This document shows positions 25,098 through 35,234 of a DNA stretch of 64,000 nucleotides, piece by piece. Positions within the stretch are counted from its first letter, which is position 1. Each line of letters opens with the position of its first letter. Both the position numbers and the translations under genes were made by a program. This DNA is from Rhodoglobus vestalii. Its GTDB lineage: Bacteria > Actinomycetota > Actinomycetes > Actinomycetales > Microbacteriaceae. Below the pieces are notes generated by a model. The model saw only the letters and a list, made by a program, of their open reading frames with translations. It was not told the origin of the DNA and made no database searches. Where the stretch lies: NCBI RefSeq assembly GCF_006788895.1, contig NZ_VFRA01000001.1, forward strand, positions 2,108,001 through 2,172,000, in the 5' to 3' direction.

Positions 25098-26041
25098 CAG
25101 TTCGCTCCCGAGAATTCCTTGCGGCGGTTGACGATGTAGCGCGCGATTGTGTTGACGATCAGGGTGATGGCAAAGAGGATGAGGCCGGTCGCGATGAGCA
25201 CGTTGACGTTGAGCCCGTAGGCCTCAGGAAAGCTCAGCGCGATGTTTGCCGCGATCGTTGACGGGTTAGTCGAGCTAATGATGTCGAAGGTGATCACATT
25301 GGATGCGGAGAGCACCATGGCGACGGCCATGGTCTCGCCCAGGGCACGGCCGAGACCGAGCATGGCACCAGAGACGATGCCGGCGCGACCGAAGGGCAGA
25401 ACGGCAATTCGAATCATTTCCCAGCGGGTGGCGCCGAGAGCGAGCGCGGCTTCTTCGTGCAGCACAGGAGTCTGGAGGAAGACTTCGCGGCAGATGGCGG
25501 TGATAATCGGTAGCACCATCACGGCGAGCACGATAGACGCGGTGAGGATGGTGCGGCCGGTTCCCGAAGCGGGGCCGGCGAAGAGGGGGATCCAGCTGAA
25601 GTTTTCGGCGAGCCAGGCGTAGAACGGCTGAACTCCGACGGCGAGAACGTTGGCGCCCCAGAGCCCGAATACGACGGATGGTACGGCGGCGAGCAGGTCA
25701 ATGATGTACCCGAGGGTGGCAGCTAGTGGTCGGGGTGCGTAGTGGGAGATGAAAAGTGCGATTCCGATGGCAATGGGAACCGCCATCAGGAGAGCGAGTG
25801 CGGAAGACCAGAGGGTTCCAAAGACCAGCGGGCCAACATACGCCCAGAAGTTGGTGTTCTCAAGGAGGGTGGTTTCTTCGGGATCGGCAGTGATGCCCGG
25901 GATTCCCTGAATGACGAGGAAAGCGGCAACAGCGGCAAGGATCGCGAGGATAAGCGCACCGGCGGTGAGGGATGTGCCTGAAAAAACGCGGTCTCCTGGG
26001 CGCTGCTTCGCGCGGATACGGGGGGCCGCGGTCGAGGTCAT
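25097..26041 (-). CDS. pstC: Phosphate ABC transporter permease PstC
   Basis: A 314-residue permease with about six membrane segments and the EAA loop HEEAALALGATRWEMIRIAV. It follows pstS after a hairpin and is coupled to pstA by a one-base overlap. Confidence 0.95.
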   Translation of the reverse strand: MTSTAAPRIRAKQRPGDRVFSGTSLTAGALILAILAAVAAFLVIQGIPGITADPEETTLLENTNFWAYVGPLVFGTLWSSALALLMAVPIAIGIALFISHYAPRPLAATLGYIIDLLAAVPSVVFGLWGANVLAVGVQPFYAWLAENFSWIPLFAGPASGTGRTILTASIVLAVMVLPIITAICREVFLQTPVLHEEAALALGATRWEMIRIAVLPFGRAGIVSGAMLGLGRALGETMAVAMVLSASNVITFDIISSTNPSTIAANIALSFPEAYGLNVNVLIATGLILFAITLIVNTIARYIVNRRKEFSGAN

Positions 26042-26148
26042 GTGTCGAGTATCCCTTATCCCTGGCTTGATTTAGTGCGTCGTGCTTGGTTTTGTGATGG
26101 TCTTGCGGTGCGATTCTCGGGCTGGCGAGTTGCGCGAGGCCCAGAGGA

Positions 26149-26196
26149 AAGTCTGCCCGACCCCGCCGCCAGTAGCAACGGGGTCGAAGCAGACTT
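26149..26196 (-). terminator. Hairpin between pstS and pstC, likely partial terminator
   Basis: AAGTCTGC pairs with GCAGACTT (26149-26156 with 26189-26196), and ACCCCG with CGGGGT inside it. It follows the pstS stop on the minus strand. A leaky terminator here would explain why the binding protein is made in excess over the permease, a common arrangement in binding-protein operons. Confidence 0.7.
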
Positions 26197-26202
26197 GGGG
26201 TG

Positions 26203-27300
26203 CTACTTGATTGCGTCTACGAGAGGCTGAGCCTTCTCGAACAGTGACGAGGAGATCGGAGCTGAACCCGCGGAGTCCGCTGCGGCGCTCTGGCCTTCGT
26301 CGCTGATGATGTAGCTCAGGTAGCCCTTGACCAGATCAACGCCCTCGCTTGATGCATATTCGTTGCACGCGATGAGGTAGCTGATGAGAACTACGGGGTA
26401 GACACCCGACTCGGCCGTTGCGCGGTCGATGTCGACGGCGAGGTCGGTTTCGCTGCGACCTTCGGCGAAGGGCGATGCGTCAACGATTGCTGCTGCTGCC
26501 TCGGGAGAATACGGCACGTACTCGTCGCCGACCTTGACAGCAACGGTTCCGAGGTCACCGGCGCGCGATGCGTCGGCGTATCCGATGGTTCCGGTTCCGT
26601 TGGTAACGGCGTCAACCACACCTGAGGTCTGTGGCGCAGCCTCACCACCGAACTCGGTGGGCCAGGTTTCGATCTGTCCGACGGTCCAAGCATCAGGGGC
26701 CGCGGCCGACAGGTAGTCGGTGAAGTTTGCGGTCGTTCCCGAGTCATCCGCGCGGTGAACGGCGGTGATGCCGAGGTCGGGCAGCTCTACGCCGTCATTC
26801 TGCGAGACGATGGCGTCGTCGTTCCAGTTGGTGATTTCACCGGTAAAGATGCCAGCGATCGTTGTCGCGTCGAGATTGATCGAGTCAATGCCGTCAAGGT
26901 TGAAGATAATCGCGATCGGCGAGATGTAGGCAGGAATCTCAAGGATGCCGGTGCCGGGAACGCACGAAGCGAAGTTGTCTTCGGCGATTTCCTCAACACT
27001 GAATGCGCGGTCGGAGCCGGCGAACTGGCTTCCGCCACCGATGAAGGTGTCGCGTCCACCACCGGAGCCGATGGGGTCGTACTCCACGGTCACATTCTCG
27101 TTTGCGGTCTGGAAGCCGGCAACCCACGCCTCTTGCGCTGCCTGCTGCGACGATGCCCCAGCACCAACGAGGGTGCCGGTAAGATCTGACGCGGTTTCTT
27201 CTCCGCTGTCCCCGCTGTCTGCAGCAGTTGCGCAGGAGGAGAGGAGGATGGTGCCTGCGATAGCAATGGCACCGATGGTGCCAAGACGCTTAAAGTTCAC
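26203..27300 (-). CDS. pstS: Phosphate-binding lipoprotein PstS (copy 1)
   Basis: A 365-residue lipoprotein beginning at GTG 27300 with AAGGGA upstream; a longer frame to 27357 has no ribosome site. Lipobox LSSC at about residues 21-24. Phosphate-binding landmarks: GAGASSQQAAQEAW, DPIGSGGGRDTFIGG, ADDSGTTANFTDYL and TNGTGTIGYADAS. It is the promoter-proximal gene of pstSCAB, and it is closely similar to the second copy immediately upstream. Confidence 0.96.
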   Translation of the reverse strand: MNFKRLGTIGAIAIAGTILLSSCATAADSGDSGEETASDLTGTLVGAGASSQQAAQEAWVAGFQTANENVTVEYDPIGSGGGRDTFIGGGSQFAGSDRAFSVEEIAEDNFASCVPGTGILEIPAYISPIAIIFNLDGIDSINLDATTIAGIFTGEITNWNDDAIVSQNDGVELPDLGITAVHRADDSGTTANFTDYLSAAAPDAWTVGQIETWPTEFGGEAAPQTSGVVDAVTNGTGTIGYADASRAGDLGTVAVKVGDEYVPYSPEAAAAIVDASPFAEGRSETDLAVDIDRATAESGVYPVVLISYLIACNEYASSEGVDLVKGYLSYIISDEGQSAAADSAGSAPISSSLFEKAQPLVDAIK

Positions 27301-27372
27301 AGTTTTCCCTTCGGAATGTTGATTACAGGTTGAGGGGCCGGTGCGACCCCGCAACACAAGTTAGGCAGCGCA

Positions 27373-27412
27373 GGTAACCACCATTGCTGCCATAGGTAAA
27401 CAGAAGGTAAAC
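27373..27412 (-). promoter_or_regulatory. PHO box: GTTTACC direct repeats upstream of pstS
   Basis: On the minus strand two exact GTTTACC units are spaced 11 bases (27406-27412 and 27395-27401), and a third, GGTTACC, lies 22 bases further (27373-27379). Eleven-base-spaced GTTCACC-like repeats are the binding sites of PhoP/RegX3-type regulators in actinobacteria. A regX3 gene lies 10 kb away. Confidence 0.75.
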
Positions 27413-27445
27413 GGCGAAACAACGTGAGGAGGTAGTGCCCCGTAG

Positions 27446-28525
27446 CTAGCGGATTGCGGCGACGGCAGCGCTGGCTTGATCGAAGAGTCTCGGCGAGATG
27501 GGTGCGGAACCAGCGCTCGCGGCTGCAGCCTGCTGACCCTCCGGGCTGATGACGTACTCCAGGTAGCCCCTGATGACATCCACTCGATCCTTGGAGACAT
27601 ACTCATTGCAGGCGATGAGGTAGCTGATGAGTACGACCGGGTAGACACCAGCTTCCGTCGAATCGCGATCAATTTCTACCGCAAAGTCGGTGGGGCCTCG
27701 GCCTTCGCCGAAGGGGGAGACGTCGACGATGGCCGCTGCTGCTTCGGGGGAGTACGGCACATACTCGTCGCCAACTTTCACAGAAACGGTTCCGAGCTGT
27801 CCCGCGCGGGACGCGTCGGCGTACCCGATCGTGCCGGTCCCGTTGGTGACTGCGTCAACGACACCGGATGTTTGTAGGGCCGCTTCTCCACCAAACTCCA
27901 GGGGCCATTTTTCGATGGCTCCTGCGTCCCACACCTGGGGGGCTGTGTCGGAAAGGTAGCCGGTGAAGTTGGCGGTGGTTCCGGAGTCATCGGCGCGATG
28001 CACTGCGGTGATGCGTTGATCGGGAAGGTCAACGGTCGGATTCTGATCGGCGATGGCTGCGTCATCCCACTGGTCAATCTCGCGGGTGAATATGCCAGCG
28101 ATGGTGGCAGCGTCAAGGTTGAGCGCGTCGACGCCCTCAACGTTGAAGATGATTGCGATCGGGGAAATGTAGGCGGGGATTTCGAGGATGCCGGTGCCGG
28201 GAACACACGAAACGAAGTCTTCTTCGGCGATCTCCTCGACACTGAACGCGCGGTCGGAGGCAGCGAATACTGCACCGCCGCCAATAAAGGTGTCGCGGCC
28301 ACCGCCGGAGCCGATGGGGTCGTACTCAATGGTCGCTTGCACGTTGGCGAGTTGAAAACCGCGCACCCAGGCCTCTTGTGCCGCCTGCTGAGAAGACGCC
28401 CCCGCGCCAATGATCGTTCCCGACAACCCCGTGCCGTCGCCGACCGGTGCGGGCACACACGCGGAAAGTGTGAGCGCCGTGGTGAGCGCGATGATGCTGA
28501 CGGTGCCAAGGCGGGGAAGCTTCAC
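27446..28525 (-). CDS. Phosphate-binding lipoprotein PstS (copy 2)
   Basis: A 359-residue lipoprotein (GTG start with AAAGGA upstream; lipobox LSAC). It matches copy 1 nearly residue for residue over the binding domain, including GAGASSQQAAQEAWV, DPIGSGGGRDTF and TNGTGTIGYADASRAG, so it is a tandem duplication. The signal peptides and the short linkers after the lipid cysteine differ, as do scattered surface residues. Both copies keep the phosphate-contacting motifs. It may have different affinity or regulation; no PHO box is obvious in its own 70-base upstream gap. Confidence 0.93.
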   Translation of the reverse strand: MKLPRLGTVSIIALTTALTLSACVPAPVGDGTGLSGTIIGAGASSQQAAQEAWVRGFQLANVQATIEYDPIGSGGGRDTFIGGGAVFAASDRAFSVEEIAEEDFVSCVPGTGILEIPAYISPIAIIFNVEGVDALNLDAATIAGIFTREIDQWDDAAIADQNPTVDLPDQRITAVHRADDSGTTANFTGYLSDTAPQVWDAGAIEKWPLEFGGEAALQTSGVVDAVTNGTGTIGYADASRAGQLGTVSVKVGDEYVPYSPEAAAAIVDVSPFGEGRGPTDFAVEIDRDSTEAGVYPVVLISYLIACNEYVSKDRVDVIRGYLEYVISPEGQQAAAASAGSAPISPRLFDQASAAVAAIR

Positions 28526-28595
28526 TGGTGTCCTTTCAAAAAACTGGCGTGCAGGACATTCTCTCGTGAATTGAAAGAAGATTTACGGTGCAGCG

Positions 28596-29543
28596 TCAGG
28601 GGCGGTGAGTCTCCACCGCCACCAGTCGAAGCTTCTTGGTGTTGCGAGCAAAGTGAAGCACCGAAAAGTCGCCAGTACGCAGCATTGCTGCTTCGCGCAG
28701 TTTCGAGGTTGGCGTCGTGTGGGAGGCATCGGCCAGCGCGCTGATAATTTGCGGAAGCACAGGACCATGACTGCACATCACCGTCGACTGCTGCTTTTTG
28801 AGTCGCTTGTCGACGAGGGCGTTGATCGCCGCGCCAGTGCTCGAGTAGGCATCTTGGCTGAGGTCGGCGGTCGACTTGACCTCAAGTGCGGTGCGCTCGG
28901 CTAGAGGTGCGATTGTGGCCAGACAGCGTGCGGCGGTGCTGCTCTGGATGCGTGTGGGCGCAAACGCGGCGATGCCACCGGCGATGATTGCGGCCTGATC
29001 TGTTCCGCGGTGCATGAGCGGGCGCGTGGCATCGGGCCCGTCCCACGTTTCACCCGGAACGGCTTTCCCATGGCGAACTGCGATCATCGCGAAGGTGCGG
29101 GCATTACCGGCCTCGTAGCGCTCAGCAAAACGATCGAGTACATCCACATCATGCGAGTAGCTGACCTTCTTGCGGGCTTTCGAGAGCGATAGCCACTCTA
29201 GCGACGAGATCTCGTCGGTGGGGGTGAACTTTGCGCGCTCAAGGTCGTGGTCGTTTACTTCAGCTGACCAGTAGTGCACGAACTTATTGCGACCGTTGGC
29301 CAGAGTGTAGTGAACGTGCCCGAGGGGGGCACCAAGGTCGACGCGCAGCCCCGTCTCTTCCCCAATCTCGCGAACGGCAGTCTCGGGCAGCGTTTCGCCC
29401 GGATCCTGCTTGCCCTTAGGCAGCGACACATCTTTGTGTGCGGTGCGATGCACCAGCAGCACTCTCGGTTTGCCATCGACTACTCGCCAGCACACAATGC
29501 CGGCGGCAAGGACCGGTGCGCTGGCTGAGCCTGGGGCGCTCAC
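28596..29543 (-). CDS. MutT1-like Nudix hydrolase with histidine-phosphatase domain
   Basis: A 315-residue two-domain protein. Residues ~15-140 are a Nudix domain with the box [20 protein letters not shown]; residues ~165-300 are a phosphoglycerate-mutase-like domain with the catalytic RHG ([16 protein letters not shown]). This architecture is that of mycobacterial MutT1, which degrades 8-oxo-GTP and diadenosine polyphosphates. GTG 29543 overlaps the ppk stop (GTGA), so the two are co-translated. Confidence 0.9.
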   Translation of the reverse strand: MSAPGSASAPVLAAGIVCWRVVDGKPRVLLVHRTAHKDVSLPKGKQDPGETLPETAVREIGEETGLRVDLGAPLGHVHYTLANGRNKFVHYWSAEVNDHDLERAKFTPTDEISSLEWLSLSKARKKVSYSHDVDVLDRFAERYEAGNARTFAMIAVRHGKAVPGETWDGPDATRPLMHRGTDQAAIIAGGIAAFAPTRIQSSTAARCLATIAPLAERTALEVKSTADLSQDAYSSTGAAINALVDKRLKKQQSTVMCSHGPVLPQIISALADASHTTPTSKLREAAMLRTGDFSVLHFARNTKKLRLVAVETHRP

Positions 29544-31720
29544 CGGCGAGCTCCGCCTCGTTTGCGCTGTGAAATTCGCTTCATAAGAACATTCTGTAGG
29601 TCGTTGAGCGGTTCGCCGTCTTCTGAATGGCCGTGGCGTACCCACACGCCCTCAGCATCCAGCCACCACGATGCCGTATTTTCATCAACGGCGAGATCGA
29701 ACATGTGCTCAAGTTCGGCAATGTGATCCGGCTCAACGATGCGCACGAGAGCTTCAACACGGCGATCGAGGTTGCGGTGCATCATGTCTGAGCTGCCGAT
29801 GAACACCTGCGGGTCGCCATCGTTGTGAAATGAGAATACGCGCGAGTGTTCGAGGTAGCGGCCCAACACCGAACGCACGCGAATGTTCTCGCTGAGCCCT
29901 GGCACGCCGGCCCGCAGCGAGCAGATCCCGCGCACCACGAGGTCGACCGGAACCCCCGCATTGCTTGCCCGGTACAGTGCATCGATGATCGCCTCATCCA
30001 CGATTGAATTCAGTTTGATGCGGATGCCCGACGGCAGCCCAGCACGAGCGTTCGAGGCTTCGGCATTGATGTGCTTGATGAGACCCTTGCGCAAGTGGCG
30101 CGGAGCCACCAGGAGGCGTTTGAATTTTTTCTCGATGGCATACCCCGACAGCTCGTTGAACAGGCGGGTGAGATCTTTGCCGACCTGATCGTTGGCGGTC
30201 AGTAGCCCCAGATCTTCATAGAGCCGACTGGTTTTCGGGTTGTAGTTTCCCGTGCCGATGTGGGCGTAATGGCGCAGTACGCCCTCTTCCTCGCGCACCA
30301 CGAGTGCGAGTTTGCAGTGCGTCTTGAGCCCGACGAGCCCATAAACCACGTGCACTCCGGCTTTCTCCAACTTGCGCGCCCACGAGATATTCGCCGTCTC
30401 ATCAAAGCGGGCCTTGATCTCTACCAGAGCCAGCACCGCCTTGCCTGCTTCGGCAGCATCGATTAGCGCTTCGACAATGGGGCTGTCACCGCTGGTGCGG
30501 TAGAGAGTCTGTTTGATGGCCAGGACGTGGGGGTCGGCCGCAGCCTGCTCAAGGAAGGACTGAACGCTCGTCGAGAACGACTCATAAGGGTGGTGCAGTA
30601 ACACATCTTTGTGGGCAATGGCGCGAAAAATATCGGCACGCTCGTTGCCCTCGTTCGGCATCAGACTCTCGCTGGTGGTCGGCACGTGGCGCGGGTACTT
30701 CAGCGCCGGACGGTCGATGCGGGTCAGCTGGAAGAGCCCGCTCAGGTTCAGCGGGGCAGGTAAGCGGTAGACCTCCTGCTCGCTGATCTTCAGCTCGCGC
30801 ACCAGAAGCCCACGCGTCACCTCATCCATATCGTCGGTGATTTCGAGGCGGATGGGCGGGCCAAAGCGTCGGTTCAGAATCTGCTTCTCCAACGACTTAA
30901 TGAGGTTCTCCGACTCATCTTCGTCAACATTGACATCTTCGTTGCGAGTGACCCGAAATTCGTGGTGCGCCAAAATCTCCATGCCCGGAAACAGCGCGTC
31001 GAGGTGGTTGGAGATCAAATCTTCGAGCGGAATGTAGCGCAACTGGTCGCTGCCGTCATCCGGCAACTGAATGAAGCGGGGCAGCACGCTGGGCACCTTC
31101 AGTCGCGCAAACTCTTCCTTCTGCGTTTTGGGGTTGCGTACCCGAATCGAGAGGTTGAGTGAGAGCCCTGAGATGTACGGGAATGGATGCGCGGGGTCGA
31201 CGGCCAGCGGCATCAGCACCGGAAAAATTTGGCTTGAGAAGATCTCGTGAACGCGCTCGCGGTCGGCGGGCCCGAGATCAGCCCAGGTTTCAATATGGAT
31301 GCCCTCAGCGTCGAGTGCCGGCTTCACACTGTTGGTGAACTCCGCGGCGTGACGTTCCTGCAGAGCGTGGGCGGCGGTGCTCAACTCTTCGAGCACGTCG
31401 ATGGGAGCGCGACCCGTATTGGTGGGCACAGCAAGTCCCGTATCGATGCGGCGCTTAAGCCCCGCCACGCGCACCATGAAAAACTCATCGAGATTGCTGG
31501 CAAAAATTGCCAAGAAGTTTGCGCGCTCAAGCAAGGGCAGCGATGTGTCTTCGGCTAGTTCAAGCACTCGCTGGTTGAACGCGAGCCAGCTCAGCTCGCG
31601 ATCGAGGTAGCGATCATAAACGAGGGTGCCGTCATCAACGCTCGACGATTCGTCGATGTCGTACTCGTCGAGCGAGTCCGTAGCAGAGCTAGGGTCGGCA
31701 AGCGCACTGTCGTTATCCAT
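29540..31720 (-). CDS. ppk: Polyphosphate kinase 1
   Basis: A 726-residue PPK1 that makes polyphosphate from ATP. Order of landmarks: N domain [19 protein letters not shown], head domain with [15 protein letters not shown], and the catalytic C1/C2 domains with [18 protein letters not shown], the autophosphorylated histidine in [14 protein letters not shown] and [22 protein letters not shown] 31720 has AGGATG upstream. Downstream coupling to mutT1 and closeness to pst genes make this a phosphate-reserve cluster. Confidence 0.96.
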   Translation of the reverse strand: MDNDSALADPSSATDSLDEYDIDESSSVDDGTLVYDRYLDRELSWLAFNQRVLELAEDTSLPLLERANFLAIFASNLDEFFMVRVAGLKRRIDTGLAVPTNTGRAPIDVLEELSTAAHALQERHAAEFTNSVKPALDAEGIHIETWADLGPADRERVHEIFSSQIFPVLMPLAVDPAHPFPYISGLSLNLSIRVRNPKTQKEEFARLKVPSVLPRFIQLPDDGSDQLRYIPLEDLISNHLDALFPGMEILAHHEFRVTRNEDVNVDEDESENLIKSLEKQILNRRFGPPIRLEITDDMDEVTRGLLVRELKISEQEVYRLPAPLNLSGLFQLTRIDRPALKYPRHVPTTSESLMPNEGNERADIFRAIAHKDVLLHHPYESFSTSVQSFLEQAAADPHVLAIKQTLYRTSGDSPIVEALIDAAEAGKAVLALVEIKARFDETANISWARKLEKAGVHVVYGLVGLKTHCKLALVVREEEGVLRHYAHIGTGNYNPKTSRLYEDLGLLTANDQVGKDLTRLFNELSGYAIEKKFKRLLVAPRHLRKGLIKHINAEASNARAGLPSGIRIKLNSIVDEAIIDALYRASNAGVPVDLVVRGICSLRAGVPGLSENIRVRSVLGRYLEHSRVFSFHNDGDPQVFIGSSDMMHRNLDRRVEALVRIVEPDHIAELEHMFDLAVDENTASWWLDAEGVWVRHGHSEDGEPLNDLQNVLMKRISQRKRGGARR

Positions 31721-31821
31721 TAGATCATCCTGCCACCCAGCGGTGAACAACTGGCGAACTCAGCGACCAGCGGGCCAAATTTGGCTCTATACCGAGAGGC
31801 ACGCCGCCAGACCGAGTGGTG

Positions 31822-32568
31822 CTAAACGGCCACGGAGCGGTCTTCGCTGGCTGCGGCGTGACCCTCGGCGGCGACGCCGGACGATTCCTTTGCGACTGCC
31901 GGCTGTTCGGGTTCTTCGGCAATGTTGAAGCAGTATCCGACGTTGCGCACGGTGCCAATCAGCGATTCCAGATCGCCAAGCTTTGCGCGCAAGCGACGCA
32001 CGTGCACGTCAACGGTTCGGGTGCCACCAAAGTAGTCGTAACCCCACACTTCACTCAGCAACTGCTCCCGGGTGAATACGTGCGAGGGGTGCGAAGCGAG
32101 AAAGCGCAGCAGTTCAAATTCTTTGAACGTGAGATCAAGCGAACGATCACGAGCTTTGGCTGAGTAGCTTGCTTCATCAATAACGATTCCGGATGCCCGA
32201 ATCTTGGATGTCGAACTTTCGCCCTCACGACGCGCTAACGCCAGGCGGATGCGGGCATCCACTTCGGCTGGTCCGGCGCCAGCAACGAGGAAGTCGTCAA
32301 TGTGCCATTGGTGGTTGACTGCCGCAAGGCCGCCATCGGTGACGACAACGAATAGCGGGCATGACAGGCCGCTGGAATTCAGCACTGAGCAGAGCCCCTT
32401 GGCCGCGGCGAGGTTGGTGGTGGCATCCACGATTATCAGGTCCGTGGTGGGGGCTGCAACGAGGGTTGCCGACGCAGCGACGACCACTTCGATTGTGTGG
32501 CTGAGCAAACTCAGTGCGGGGAGTGGCTCAGCGTCGGGCGCAGAGCTAAGCATCAAGATGTGTGCCAT
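31822..32568 (-). CDS. glnR: GlnR-type orphan response regulator
   Basis: A 248-residue OmpR-family regulator. The atypical receiver ([36 protein letters not shown]) lacks most of the acidic phosphorylation pocket, as in actinobacterial GlnR, and there is no kinase beside it. The winged-helix domain carries [20 protein letters not shown] and [20 protein letters not shown]. GlnR controls nitrogen assimilation genes. The C-terminal 30 residues are an alanine/glutamate-rich tail. Confidence 0.88.
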   Translation of the reverse strand: MAHILMLSSAPDAEPLPALSLLSHTIEVVVAASATLVAAPTTDLIIVDATTNLAAAKGLCSVLNSSGLSCPLFVVVTDGGLAAVNHQWHIDDFLVAGAGPAEVDARIRLALARREGESSTSKIRASGIVIDEASYSAKARDRSLDLTFKEFELLRFLASHPSHVFTREQLLSEVWGYDYFGGTRTVDVHVRRLRAKLGDLESLIGTVRNVGYCFNIAEEPEQPAVAKESSGVAAEGHAAASEDRSVAV

Positions 32569-32649
32569 ATGGTCTCCCCACTTGCGTGAAAAGTATTCTA
32601 CCCGCCGATCGCAGGGCTCATGAACGGGCGCTTCACCCGCCAATCTAGA

Positions 32650-32655
32650 TACGAT
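32650..32655 (+). promoter_or_regulatory. -10 box TACGAT of a leaderless promoter
   Basis: TACGAT, six bases (GGGGGT), then ATG 32662. Confidence 0.45.
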
Positions 32656-32661
32656 GGGGGT

Positions 32662-32916
32662 ATGACGTGGCTAAAATGGAGCGTAGTTCCGGTGTGGCTA
32701 TTGAGCCTGACCGGCGCGCTAATTATTGGCGTAACCGCAGCCCCTGAGATGCGCGTCACCTGGCTGGCGATCACCCTTGCTGGCGCCATCGTGCTCACGT
32801 TTGTTATCCAAATCGCTATTCAGCGCAAAGAGCGCTTTGTGGCACGGGCGACAGCCAGCATCGTGGGGTCGCTTGCTCTGGTCGCTGCAGCGACAGCCCT
32901 TTTCGCAATCGTTTAG
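32662..32916 (+). CDS. Small membrane protein with three predicted segments (84 aa)
   Basis: 84 residues with about three hydrophobic segments ([59 protein letters not shown]). No soluble domain. ATG 32662 follows a leaderless-type -10 box, which supports the start over ATG 32620. Family unknown; it lies divergent from glnR. Confidence 0.7.
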   Translation: MTWLKWSVVPVWLLSLTGALIIGVTAAPEMRVTWLAITLAGAIVLTFVIQIAIQRKERFVARATASIVGSLALVAAATALFAIV

Positions 32917-32937
32917 CGCGGTTACCCCGCACCGAGG

Positions 32938-32943
32938 TAGGAT
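32938..32943 (+). promoter_or_regulatory. -10 box TAGGAT of a leaderless promoter
   Basis: TAGGAT, six bases (TGACAC), then ATG 32950, the start of a 36-residue gene; this supports translation of that very short frame. Confidence 0.45.
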
Positions 32944-32949
32944 TGACAC

Positions 32950-33060
32950 ATGCTTCTCGCACTTGAGCTCTTCTTTATTGGCCTTCTCGGTCTTGCGACG
33001 CTGTCAATTGGCTACGTCTCACTCGTGGTCGTCTACAACCTGTTTCGCGGCCAGCGCTAA
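32950..33060 (+). CDS. Tiny single-pass membrane protein (36 aa)
   Basis: 36 codons: MLLALELFFIGLLGLATLSI continuing to a short basic tail ending FRGQR. One long hydrophobic helix with positive residues at the C terminus. It has its own leaderless promoter signal. Too short for most gene finders. Function unknown; it is followed by a small soluble gene and ygfZ. Confidence 0.6.
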   Translation: MLLALELFFIGLLGLATLSIGYVSLVVVYNLFRGQR

Positions 33061-33075
33061 CCGCGCCAAACTGTG

Positions 33076-33309
33076 ATGGAGTTAGACACCTGCGACCCGG
33101 GCCCCGGCATACTGCCCGCGGTTGCTGCCCGACCATTCACTGGGGCCGAGCAGGTTGAAACTCTGCGCACCGAGAGTGCCAAGGAGTACACCGCAGCAAC
33201 GCGGATGTGCGGACTCGTGGATGCTCATCTGCTGCGGGCGTGGGATATTGCCGCTCTCGGCCAAGATCTTCGCAACCACGTGTCAGGGCGGCTTGCTCGT
33301 GTCGAATAG
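33076..33309 (+). CDS. Small soluble protein of unknown function (77 aa)
   Basis: 77 residues, starting with ATG 33076 (a GTG sits directly before it). Acidic/proline-rich start (MELDTCDPGPGILPAVAARP) then a helical segment with ATRMCGLVDAHLLRAWDIAA. No motif recognised. It overlaps the next gene by eleven bases, which suggests coupling to ygfZ. Confidence 0.5.
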   Translation: MELDTCDPGPGILPAVAARPFTGAEQVETLRTESAKEYTAATRMCGLVDAHLLRAWDIAALGQDLRNHVSGRLARVE

Positions 33310-34366
33310 TACTTTTACTTCCCGGCCCGGCGCGGTGGGTGACCCACCCGAGCACTACGGCAACCCCTTCGGCGAACAGCGTGCCCTCGCCGCCGGAGAG
33401 TCTGTTGTCGAACTGGCCGACCGGGCGGTGATCACGATCAGTGGCCCCGATCGACTCACCTGGCTCGATTCGCTTACCTCGCAAGCACTCAAGTCGCTGG
33501 CCGCCGGCGAGAGTTCAGAGACACTGCTGCTGACCCCGAACGGGCGCATCGAGCACGCAATGCGCGTTATCGACGATTCCGAAACCACCTGGCTTCTCGT
33601 CGATGATTCCCAACGCGAGACTCTCACCAAATGGCTCGACCGCATGCGTTTCATGCTTCGCGTCGAAATCGCCGATCGCAGCGCAGACTTTCTCACCATC
33701 GGCAGTTTTGGCGACCTCGCCATTCCGGCGACAGAGTCGAACGGGGTTCCGTTGGTCTGGAACGATTCGTGGGCCACCGTCACCCGCGGTGGCTATCAGT
33801 ACTCGCGAACCGAACATCACCCCGGGGCGACCTGGAACTACCGCGAATCACTGGTCGCACCCGACGCCGATCTCAGCCACCTTGCCGCCTCCGGCTCGCT
33901 CGCCCTTGAAGCCCTCCGCATCGCCGCCTGGCGCCCCCGCTTCAGCAGCGATGTCGACGACCGCACCATTCCGCACGAACTCGATTGGATGCGCTCAGCA
34001 GTCCACCTCACCAAGGGTTGCTACCGCGGCCAAGAGACCGTCGCCAAAGTGCACAACCTCGGGCGCCCCCCGCGCCGACTCGTCATGCTGCACCTCGACG
34101 GCTCCGAAGGTGCACTGCCCTCCGCGGGCGCAGAAGTCACCCTCGAGGACAAGGTGATCGGCTCTGTTTCCGCGGCGGCCCGCCACTTCGAGCTCGGCCC
34201 CATCGCCCTAGCAACGATCAAACGCGGGGTGGATGCCGCAGAAACGCTGGCCGTTGCCTCCGACGTCGGTGAAGTCTCCGCTTCGCAAGAAGTCATCGTT
34301 CCCTCAGACGCCGGAGCCGCAGCCAACGTGCCCCGCCTGCCCCGCCTCGGTGCCGTCAAGCGCTAG
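33299..34366 (+). CDS. ygfZ: YgfZ/GcvT-like folate-binding Fe-S maintenance protein
   Basis: A 355-residue YgfZ-family protein related to GcvT and involved in repair or assembly of iron-sulfur enzymes using folate. The signature KGCYRGQE is present ([20 protein letters not shown]). The GcvT-like fold begins at [23 protein letters not shown] 33299 is chosen because the upstream extension to 33122 overlaps another gene and lacks similarity. Confidence 0.9.
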   Translation: MSNSTFTSRPGAVGDPPEHYGNPFGEQRALAAGESVVELADRAVITISGPDRLTWLDSLTSQALKSLAAGESSETLLLTPNGRIEHAMRVIDDSETTWLLVDDSQRETLTKWLDRMRFMLRVEIADRSADFLTIGSFGDLAIPATESNGVPLVWNDSWATVTRGGYQYSRTEHHPGATWNYRESLVAPDADLSHLAASGSLALEALRIAAWRPRFSSDVDDRTIPHELDWMRSAVHLTKGCYRGQETVAKVHNLGRPPRRLVMLHLDGSEGALPSAGAEVTLEDKVIGSVSAAARHFELGPIALATIKRGVDAAETLAVASDVGEVSASQEVIVPSDAGAAANVPRLPRLGAVKR

Positions 34367-34400
34367 CGTCAGCATCCGCCCGACTCTCGTTCGATCTCGG

Positions 34401-34406
34401 TACGCT
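34401..34406 (+). promoter_or_regulatory. -10 box TACGCT of a leaderless gpmA promoter
   Basis: TACGCT, six bases (TGGGGT), then ATG 34413. Confidence 0.45.
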
Positions 34407-34412
34407 TGGGGT

Positions 34413-35156
34413 ATGACTTACACTCTTATTTTGTTGCGCCACGGCAACTCTGACTGGAACCAGAAGAACCTTTTCACCGGATGGGTGGATGTTGGGCTCA
34501 CCGATCAAGGCCGCGCCGAAGCAGCACGCGCCGGCGCACTGATCGCCGCATTCGAGAAACAGCCCGACGTTCAATACACCTCCCTGCTGAAGCGCGCCAT
34601 CCACACGGCAAATATTGCTCTTCAGGTGGCCGACCTCGACTGGCTGCCAGTGAAACGCTCCTGGCGCCTCAACGAGCGACACTATGGGGAGCTCCAGGGC
34701 AAAGACAAAGCTCAGACGCTCGGAGAGTTCGGCGAAGAGAAATTCATGACCTGGCGTCGCAGCTTTGATGTGCCGCCACCGGCGCTCGCTGATGATGCCG
34801 AGTACAGCCAGGTTCATGACCGACGCTACGTCGGTATTGACGGTGAGATTCCCCGCACCGAGAGCCTCAAGCTCGTCATCGACCGCATGCTGCCCTATTG
34901 GGAGTCTGACATCACTCAGGATCTCGCTGTCGGCAAGACTGTGCTCGTCACCGCCCACGGCAACTCGCTGCGCGCGCTTGTGAAGCACCTTGATGGCATC
35001 TCCGATGATGACATCGCGAGCCTTAACATCCCGACCGGAATTCCGTTGGTCTATGAGCTCGACGACACCTTCATGCCGATCAAGCCTGCCCACTACCTCG
35101 ACCCGGAGGCAGCAGCCGCGGGAGCCGCCGCGGTGGCCTCACAGGGCAAGAAGTAG
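34413..35156 (+). CDS. gpmA: 2,3-bisphosphoglycerate-dependent phosphoglycerate mutase
   Basis: A 247-residue glycolytic mutase. The catalytic RHG motif is [18 protein letters not shown], the substrate region is [12 protein letters not shown], and the second catalytic His is in [17 protein letters not shown]. Length is normal for the dPGM family. The C terminus has an alanine-rich tail. A strong hairpin follows. Confidence 0.96.
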   Translation: MTYTLILLRHGNSDWNQKNLFTGWVDVGLTDQGRAEAARAGALIAAFEKQPDVQYTSLLKRAIHTANIALQVADLDWLPVKRSWRLNERHYGELQGKDKAQTLGEFGEEKFMTWRRSFDVPPPALADDAEYSQVHDRRYVGIDGEIPRTESLKLVIDRMLPYWESDITQDLAVGKTVLVTAHGNSLRALVKHLDGISDDDIASLNIPTGIPLVYELDDTFMPIKPAHYLDPEAAAAGAAAVASQGKK

Positions 35157-35175
35157 CGGCCCGACCGCACGCGCG

Positions 35176-35216
35176 GCAGAAGCCCCGGGGAGATTCGCTC
35201 TCACCGGGGCTTCTGC
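35176..35216. terminator. Strong bidirectional terminator between gpmA and phoU
   Basis: GCAGAAGCCCCGG (35176-35188) and CCGGGGCTTCTGC (35204-35216) form a perfect 13-bp stem with a 15-base loop between convergent genes. No T tract, as is usual in high-GC bacteria. Confidence 0.85.
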
Positions 35217-35234
35217 GCGTTGCTGAGGCAGAAC

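Noticed and set aside
26042..26148. Small reading frame on the + strand in the pstC-pstS gap
   Set aside because: It lies opposite to the operon, includes the terminator hairpin, and has no ribosome site.
33122..33298. Longer YgfZ start at 33122
   Set aside because: It would overlap the small gene at 33076 almost completely and adds residues without similarity to YgfZ.
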